Shown piece by piece: positions 58,419 through 64,000 of a stretch of 64,000 nucleotides of DNA; the stretch's first letter is position 1, and each line of letters opens with the position of its first letter. This stretch comes from Alisma plantago-aquatica. Lineage: Eukaryota; Streptophyta; Magnoliopsida; Alismatales; Alismataceae. The position numbers and the translations under genes are program-made. The notes under the pieces were generated by a model that was not told the origin of the DNA, made no database searches, and saw only the letters and a list, made by a program, of their open reading frames with translations. The stretch lies in assembly GCA_963693085.1 (NCBI GenBank), contig OY856409.1, positions 503,100,303-503,164,302 of the forward strand, read 5' to 3'.

Positions 58419-59589
58419 TGTTGGTATGTATGCCCTGAGAGCCAATCATGGGATGATTGGTGGGATACATTAAGATTGGTTTGATAAACATCAAAGGCGA
58501 GCTTCCAATTCATTCTGGTTTAGTCATATGAGATAGTGATAGAACAGATTGAATGTCTAAAGAATGACAGAACTCAATGACATATGCTTTCAGGTTAAGG
58601 ACCTGAATGATGAGATCATACGGATGCTAAGAGTTTGTACATTCTTGTTATGTCCCTAGTCGGATGTCATTGTGGAAGGTAGATAGACAACAATGACACA
58701 CAAGACTAGATTGTGGTGTTGGTTGATGACAAAATCTCATTATTCATGATATAGAGATATCAAACCAAACACATAGGTACTTGTTAGAGAACAAGTGTAC
58801 CGGACAGACCCACCATGAGTTTGACACATGGAACCATGAGATGGTAGTCACAGTCAATACTCACAGTGATGGTGGTGAGTGTGATTCTTAGACCTGAAAT
58901 CACTACACTCAACACATGTCGTTGGGCACACTTTGACATCATCAAACGCAGTCCTGAAACATGGGTTGTTATAAAGGTGATGATTGGGTGGCTTTGACAC
59001 ATGGGGCTTTTGAGGGGTGAGTGATAGATATGGGATTTGTCCCTCCTGAGGGAGTTTGATATCCATGGCCACTTGATGAGTAGGATTGAGAAAGGCGTGC
59101 ACGCATGTGTGAATCAGTATGTGATACTGATGTCATACATATCTCTTCCAGTCTACTCTGAGATCAAGAAAGTGAATGAACGTTGACAGGATGACTGTTC
59201 CATGCCTCGAGTTCATTCAGGATATCAGTGACAAAGGAATTATACATTCGCTGTAACACCAATCACGGATTGCAGGATGAAAGTTGTTCTCCAACTTTCT
59301 ACTTTCACTTGGGTAGCACTGATGTGTGAGTAGGCACCGCTCTTTGCTTGTGAAGTCATAAGTGTTATGACTTTCACTGCCAACGTGAAATGGACCTGCA
59401 GGGTCACACACATAGGATTTAACCTGGAAGAGGAGTTTTGTCCACAAAGCAATGTTTAGATTGATTACTAAAGGAGTTTAGTAGTTCAATTAAATAGTCA
59501 ATCAGTCGATAGCTCAATATCGTATGGTTCAAGGTGTTGGACGCATTGATTGGAGTATCGGATTGATTGAAATCGCAATTGACTGATTT

Positions 59590-60020
59590 TTCCCAACCTG
59601 TGCTCCCAACCGATCGGTTCATGTGATGAACCGGTCGGCTGAGGTGCTGAACCGGTCGGCTGGAGTGTCCAGGCCGATCGGCTCATGCCCAGGTTGAAAC
59701 GAACGGTTCAAGAGTTGAACCGATCGGCTCAACTGGTGCAACCGACCAGTTGGGAAAAGTCATGTCGGCAAGTATTTTCCTTTTGGTTTCAAATTGCCCA
59801 ATTCGATTGGAAATAATATTGGTATTCGATACCAATTGGGAAAGAAACAAGGAAAGTCTTTTTGATCCGGATTAGGACCATGAACCGATCGGTTCAGGGT
59901 ACCAACCGATCAGTTGGAGTGCCCCAAACGATCGGCTCATGTCCAACCGATCAGCTCAATGGCCGAACCGATCGGTTCAGTTGTGAACCGATCATTTCAA
60001 GTTGCGAACCGGTTGCTTTT
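59590..60020 (+). promoter_or_regulatory. Copia C U3 palindromic motif array
   Basis: Two clusters (59600-59760 and 59878-60015) of GAACCGATCGGTTC and variants (GAACCGGTCGGCT, GCCGATCGGCTC, CAACCGATCAGTTGG) lie 80-500 bp upstream of the TATA box. At least a dozen half or full sites are visible. Confidence 0.75.
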
Positions 60021-60100
60021 TGTGGAAAATTCTCGAACCCTTCTACTCCTGCTTTAGTCCCTCATTTCCCGGGATGGAGAACCCTGTCCCATGACTCTCC

Positions 60101-60109
60101 TATATATAG
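60101..60109 (+). promoter_or_regulatory. Copia C 5' LTR TATA box
   Basis: TATATATAG, preceded by CCATGACTCTCC. It sits where CTATATAAAG occurs in A. Confidence 0.6.
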
Positions 60110-60661
60110 GGGTATTGGGGGCTTCTCAAAGTACAGCTCAGAGCAACCAATTGCTCTGCAAGTTGTCGTTCTCTCAGGTTTTGGTAACTGTGAGAGAGCC
60201 CGAGCAAGTGCTTCCCGCAAAAGGGAGGTGCAGCAAGGGAAGGACAACTGCAGTTGCAACAGGAGGCAGGAGAGCGTGTTGCCGACTAGTACGTCAACAG
60301 GAGGGTGCGACTCCTTCCACTTCCTTGTGGGACAAGGAGAGTGGAGTTCCAGGTGGTCTGTGTGGACTACTACAAAGGCGGGAGGACACTGCCGCTTAGG
60401 AGGACAACTGTCATCCGACAGTCCGATTCGAGTAGGAGTTGTCAGTCTCGATGCGACCAGGAGCTGCACAGACACCGTCGAAGTCCGGAGTTGAAGACCG
60501 CGCATTGCGCGAGGTATTGTCGCCGAGCAAGCCTCGGGACAAGGTATGATTCCACAAACCATCCTTTCCTATTATATAGACGTTGACGCGTTTCCTCGGT
60601 ATGGGTTGGGGGGAAAATTTTTGTTTCCGCTGCCTTCTCTGTCTCCCCTAAAACCCAACAG

Positions 60662-60674
60662 TGGTATCAGAGCC
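60662..60674 (+). other. Copia C primer binding site
   Basis: TGGTATCAGAGCC, one base after the LTR, complementary to initiator Met-tRNA. Confidence 0.9.
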
Positions 60675-62106
60675 AGGTTAGCTGTTCTATATTTTAGGAA
60701 TATCGATATGATCGATTTTGGTTTGTTGCCTTTATTTATTGCATACGATGCGAATAATATCGGCTTTATGCATGTCCAATCCTAAATCCACAAATCCCTA
60801 ATTACATATATGATATGTATTATTAATGCACTCGATACGCGTCGCCCTTAAACGAGTTTTGTGGTGGATGTGTGTAGCGTGATTATGGCCTATAAACCCC
60901 TATCTGTGTGTGGTTGTTTGTGGTTGCTTGCATCTCGGTCTGCGCACCGATCTTCCCTCTCTTATTCCTGATGTAACTCGAAATAATTCGAGATTCTTTC
61001 CTACCTTTGCTCCCCCCGAATGTAACTCGGGGTTTCCCTTTTAAAGCAATGTAATAAATAGAATAGGATTTTATTTCCTGTTATGTCAAAGACCGGCAGA
61101 CATCAAGACGACTGCTCAGACGGTCGGTTGAAGGAGTGAACCGATCGGTTGACCTTCCAGACGGTCGGTTCAAGGAGTGAATCGATCGGTTGATGACCGG
61201 TTCGAGGAGCGAGACGAGCGGGTGGCGGACATGACAAGATGCACGACGACCAGGCGAACTGATCGGTTGGAGGAGCCAACCGATCGGCTGGTGGCACCCA
61301 GACGACCGGCTGGAGAGTACAGATCATTCATGTGATGAGTTGATCAACTCGGATGGCAAGGCACAGAGTTCATCTTGTACAGGTTGCATGTGATGTAGAC
61401 CTAGATGACTGTGATTCCTCTTGGCTCGAGGAATCACATTAGGATGGCCATAATCATCGCTCTTTATCATTTGTGCATGTTTTCTGTGGGATATAGCATG
61501 TATATGATACGTACTATGTATTGTGGTGATTGGATATGTATATGTATATAAAACCAAATCCCTCATTAAAATATTAAGTTTTAGATGCCTTCCAAATGCG
61601 ACACACGTGAAAAGCTTGATCGACCAAGTGTGGTCACGCCCAAGCGTGGTGCACCGTCTATCTCGTGGAAGCATGAAGGATGAATGTGTGGGTCTGCCCA
61701 AGCAGGGTGCATGTTCATCGTGTTTGATTTGGGTCGGACTTAACAAGGTGACCTAGATAGGATCTAGCGCCTTGAGGCATGGAATTGATCATTGCAAGGA
61801 GTTGTAGATGACATCTTATCAAGAGTTTCATATGATGCAATTGGCAAAAGTTGCCTACCTGAGAGATCTATGTTGTGGGTGACAACCCAAGCTGGTCCAT
61901 GACTTAGAGGGTTTTAGGATCTTGCCCACTAGAAGGTTGTACGCTGCAATCTTCCGAATTGATGGTAAGGGCTATCAATTTGAAGTAAAATAGTGGGAGC
62001 GATAATTAATTAAAGGCCTAATTATATCGTCAAAATTTTCAAATCAATCAAATAAGTCAAAAATGAGTTTTGGACTAAAATTGCATATTTTCCTTTTGTA
62101 GTTCAA
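60675..62106 (+). other. Copia C untranslated leader with second motif cluster
   Basis: About 1.43 kb before gag. 61095-61320 has another dense group of motifs (GACGGTCGGTTG, GAACCGATCGGTTG, CCAACCGATCGGCTGG). TATATAAAA lies at 61545-61553; A has the same sequence at the matching place (24912). Whether this is a second promoter is untested. Confidence 0.7.
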
Positions 62107-62961
62107 ATGGCAACAAACAAAAACAACTTTTCTTTGCGATCGGTCCTTGACAAGGACAAGCTAAATGGGACAAACTTCCACGACTGGTATCGGACATTGA
62201 GAATTGTTCTCACTCAAGAGCGTAAGCTCTATGTCCTGGATACTCCAATTCCAGAGGAACCCGCTCCTAATGCACCAAGGACAGAAAGGGATGCTTACAA
62301 GAAGCATTCTGATGATGCCATTGATGCAAAGTGCTTGATGCTATGTTCAATGAACCATGAGTTGCAGAGGCAACATGAGAACATGGGTGTCATAGAGATG
62401 ATTCTGCATCTCAGGAACATGTATGAAGATCAGGCATGGCAAGAGAGGTACAATGTTTCTAGGGCGTTGTTCAAGTGCGTCATGACAGAAGGAGATCCAG
62501 TTGGTCCTCACACACTCAAGATGATTGGGTATGTGGAGAACCTGCAAAGACTGGGATTTCCACTGAGCCAAGAGTTGGCTACTGACGTGATACTGCAATC
62601 GTTGCCAGAATCTTATAGTCAGTTTGTGATGAACTACAACATGAACAACTTTGATAGGCCACTGTCAGAGTTGTTGGGCATGTTGAGGACAGCCGAGTTA
62701 CAGATGAAGAAGGACAAGCCTAAGTCCGTGATGGTGATCACGAGCAAGAAAGGCAAGTCCAAGCGCAAGGGCAAGGGCAAAGCTAAGAAAGGTTCTGAAG
62801 CTAGCCAGGAGTCCAAGCCATCTTCAGCTCTCAAGGCCAAGGGAGGCGTGATAAAGAAAGGAAATTGCCACCATTGTCAAAAGCCAGGACATTGGAAAAG
62901 GAATTGTCCTCTCTACCTGGAAGAACAAAAGAAGAAGGAGGCGACTGAAGCCTCTACTTGA
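62107..62961 (+). CDS. Copia C Gag polyprotein, intact
   Basis: 284-codon frame from ATG at 62107 to TGA at 62961. The N-terminal two-thirds is the copia capsid-type domain (NFHDWYRTLRIVL, KLYVLDTP, YVENLQRLGFPLSQELATD). A Lys-rich stretch follows (about 205-240), then the CCHC zinc knuckle CHHCQKPGHWKRNC at 254-267 (CX2CX4HX4C), which binds the element's RNA. Gag forms the virus-like particle in the cytoplasm. The frame ends in a stop before pol. In elements of this type pol is normally fused to or follows gag; here the downstream region is decayed, so the element is unlikely to move by itself. The A copy at 25454 is a decayed relative. Confidence 0.92.
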   Translation: MATNKNNFSLRSVLDKDKLNGTNFHDWYRTLRIVLTQERKLYVLDTPIPEEPAPNAPRTERDAYKKHSDDAIDAKCLMLCSMNHELQRQHENMGVIEMILHLRNMYEDQAWQERYNVSRALFKCVMTEGDPVGPHTLKMIGYVENLQRLGFPLSQELATDVILQSLPESYSQFVMNYNMNNFDRPLSELLGMLRTAELQMKKDKPKSVMVITSKKGKSKRKGKGKAKKGSEASQESKPSSALKAKGGVIKKGNCHHCQKPGHWKRNCPLYLEEQKKKEATEAST

Positions 62962-64000
62962 AGGTGTCATGTAAATAAACTTGTAACACTTTTTGAGATA
63001 TATGATATCAAGATGTAAAGTGTAAAGCATTCTTACTTGGGGCAAGTGTTGCCTTTATAGATAGGAATACTTTAGTTTATTTTCAGCCAATAAGGCATGT
63101 AATACAGTTATGAACTGCTATTTCATACTTGCCAATAGATAGAAACACTTTATTTTTGCATATTGTATGACAATGATGGCAATTAATAAAGTTGTGATCT
63201 TTGTGGCAATGCCTTATTTATCTTGTGATATTTGATATGCATAAGATAAGACGATACCTAAAAGTTATGGATAACTCAAACAATTTAATTAGCATTAATC
63301 ATGAGAAATTCATTTCTAGTTTCCATGTGATGGATAAAACTAGACTCTTTTGGTTAGAGAACCAGTAAGGGACATGAATATCTTGGACATGATTAATCAA
63401 TCTTCACTAATGTAGTGGGAGAGTGATTATCCTATTAGGCATAATACATGTGATGTATTTACATACCTATTGGAATAAATGCTAATACTTCAAATGGTGT
63501 TTAGAGAAATACCAATATGAATATCTTGAAGTGTTCAAGATTATCATAAATGAAGTACAAATTTGATAAAGTATTAATTCTTGATGAGATCAATGAATGA
63601 AATACTTGGACCAAATGTTTGAGATCCTTATGAGTGATTATGATAGTGTATCATAGTGAACTCATGATTAAGGCATGGTGATGTCTGAATCAAGAAGGAA
63701 TCATACTCTAAGGAGTTAGAGAATGATTATCAAATAACTGAATTCTTCTTAATAAAAGAATACCCCACACTAATAAAAGAAATTAAGAATCACAAGGGTT
63801 GTGAGTTCTTATATATTTAACAGATACACCTCAATTATCTATGTGATGAGTTGTTCATGTGATGAGTCAACTATCAAGATGAATATGAGGAACCAAATCT
63901 TGAGTTATGGTTTAAAACCATTACATCCGAAATGACTTCCATGTGAACCATAAGGTATGACCTTGATGGTAGCACTCATTGGACCATATCCATAAGTGCA
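62962..64000 (+). pseudogene. Copia C pol, degenerate and partial
   Basis: No long frame. 63400-63700 keeps order with the integrase region of A: GTAGTGGGAGAGTGA, AATGAAGTA and GATAGTGTATCAT occur in both at matching places, but segments are missing. Protease motifs between 62962 and 63400 are not recognisable. The region continues past the window. Confidence 0.6.

Larger units (their letters stand above)
58419..60660 (+). repeat. Copia C 5' LTR, about 2.24 kb
   Basis: Starts TGTTGGTATGTATGCCCTGA and ends CCCTAAAACCCAACA. TATA TATATATAG at 60101. This is unusually long for a copia LTR. Long frames inside it (59862-60494 plus, 60062-60562 minus) overlap the promoter and are not conserved in A. 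Confidence 0.9.
58419..64000 (+). mobile_element. Ty1/copia element C (same family as A), right end off window
   Basis: 5' LTR 58419-60660, PBS 60662, leader, intact gag 62107-62961, then decayed pol. LTR and leader match A throughout. Its GC-richer sequence suggests it is younger than A or has lost fewer cytosines. The 3' LTR lies outside the window. Confidence 0.9.

Noticed and set aside
59862..60562. Long overlapping frames on both strands inside the copia C LTR (210 and 166 codons)
   Set aside because: They span the TATA box and motif arrays, overlap each other antisense, and are not kept open in the A LTRs; they reflect GC-rich DNA with few stops.
50513..60674. tRNA gene fragments (TGGTATCAGAGCC sites)
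   Set aside because: These are retrotransposon primer binding sites next to LTR ends; no cloverleaf can be formed around them.
59590..61320. CRISPR-like array of short repeats and spacers
   Set aside because: Repeats are palindromic, variable and irregularly spaced, no cas genes are present, and the setting is a plant LTR.

Overview
This window is plant (flowering-plant) nuclear DNA from a repeat-rich, heterochromatin-like region. The evidence is the mix of element types: CACTA transposons, Ty1/copia and Athila-type Ty3/gypsy retrotransposons, a truncated LINE, a complete Cassandra TRIM whose LTRs carry 5S-rRNA-like promoter boxes, and LTR ends resembling the Tekay/Del group. I found no ordinary host gene, tRNA gene, rRNA gene or CRISPR array. 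The species cannot be named from the sequence.

Layout. 1-480: end of a gypsy-type LTR. About 1005-7326: a CACTA element with a dead transposase on the minus strand, a 210-bp-arm hairpin, a second palindrome, a GC-rich minisatellite and a recognisable right terminus. 7327-12090: unassigned AT-rich DNA. 12094-14397: 5'-truncated LINE, minus strand. 14560-18285: microsatellites, two foldback (MITE-like) elements and a 16-unit satellite. 18286-22616: unassigned repeats, then an LTR-like block. 22617-39163: copia element A, split by a complete LTR element B at 28372-36405 (5-bp duplication GAAGA). 39164-48188: Athila-type element D, minus strand. About 48250-49703: part of a second CACTA element. 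49704-58418: pieces of Athila-type elements, with Cassandra at 50220-51110. 58419-64000: copia element C, same family as A, with an intact gag, running off the window.

Nearly every protein gene is broken. In the CACTA transposase and the LINE the stop codons fit C:G to T:A changes, as expected for long-methylated DNA. Three reading frames stand out as uninterrupted: the copia C gag (62107-62961), a zinc-knuckle/coiled-coil gag remnant in B (29808-30590), and a 428-codon frame in B (32830-34116).

The most interesting system is element B. It has two LTRs, PBS and polypurine tract but no visible pol. In place of pol it carries the 428-codon frame. That frame is preceded by its own TATA box (TATAAATAG) and by an array of the same CTCGGTCGAC/GTCGACCGAG half-palindromes found upstream of the TATA box in its LTRs, so it looks like a private, LTR-type internal promoter. 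More broadly, four sequence-unrelated LTR families here (A/C, B, D with its relative at 56.3-58.1 kb, and E2) all have clusters of short palindromic motifs just upstream of the LTR TATA box. The motif differs in each family but the layout is the same.
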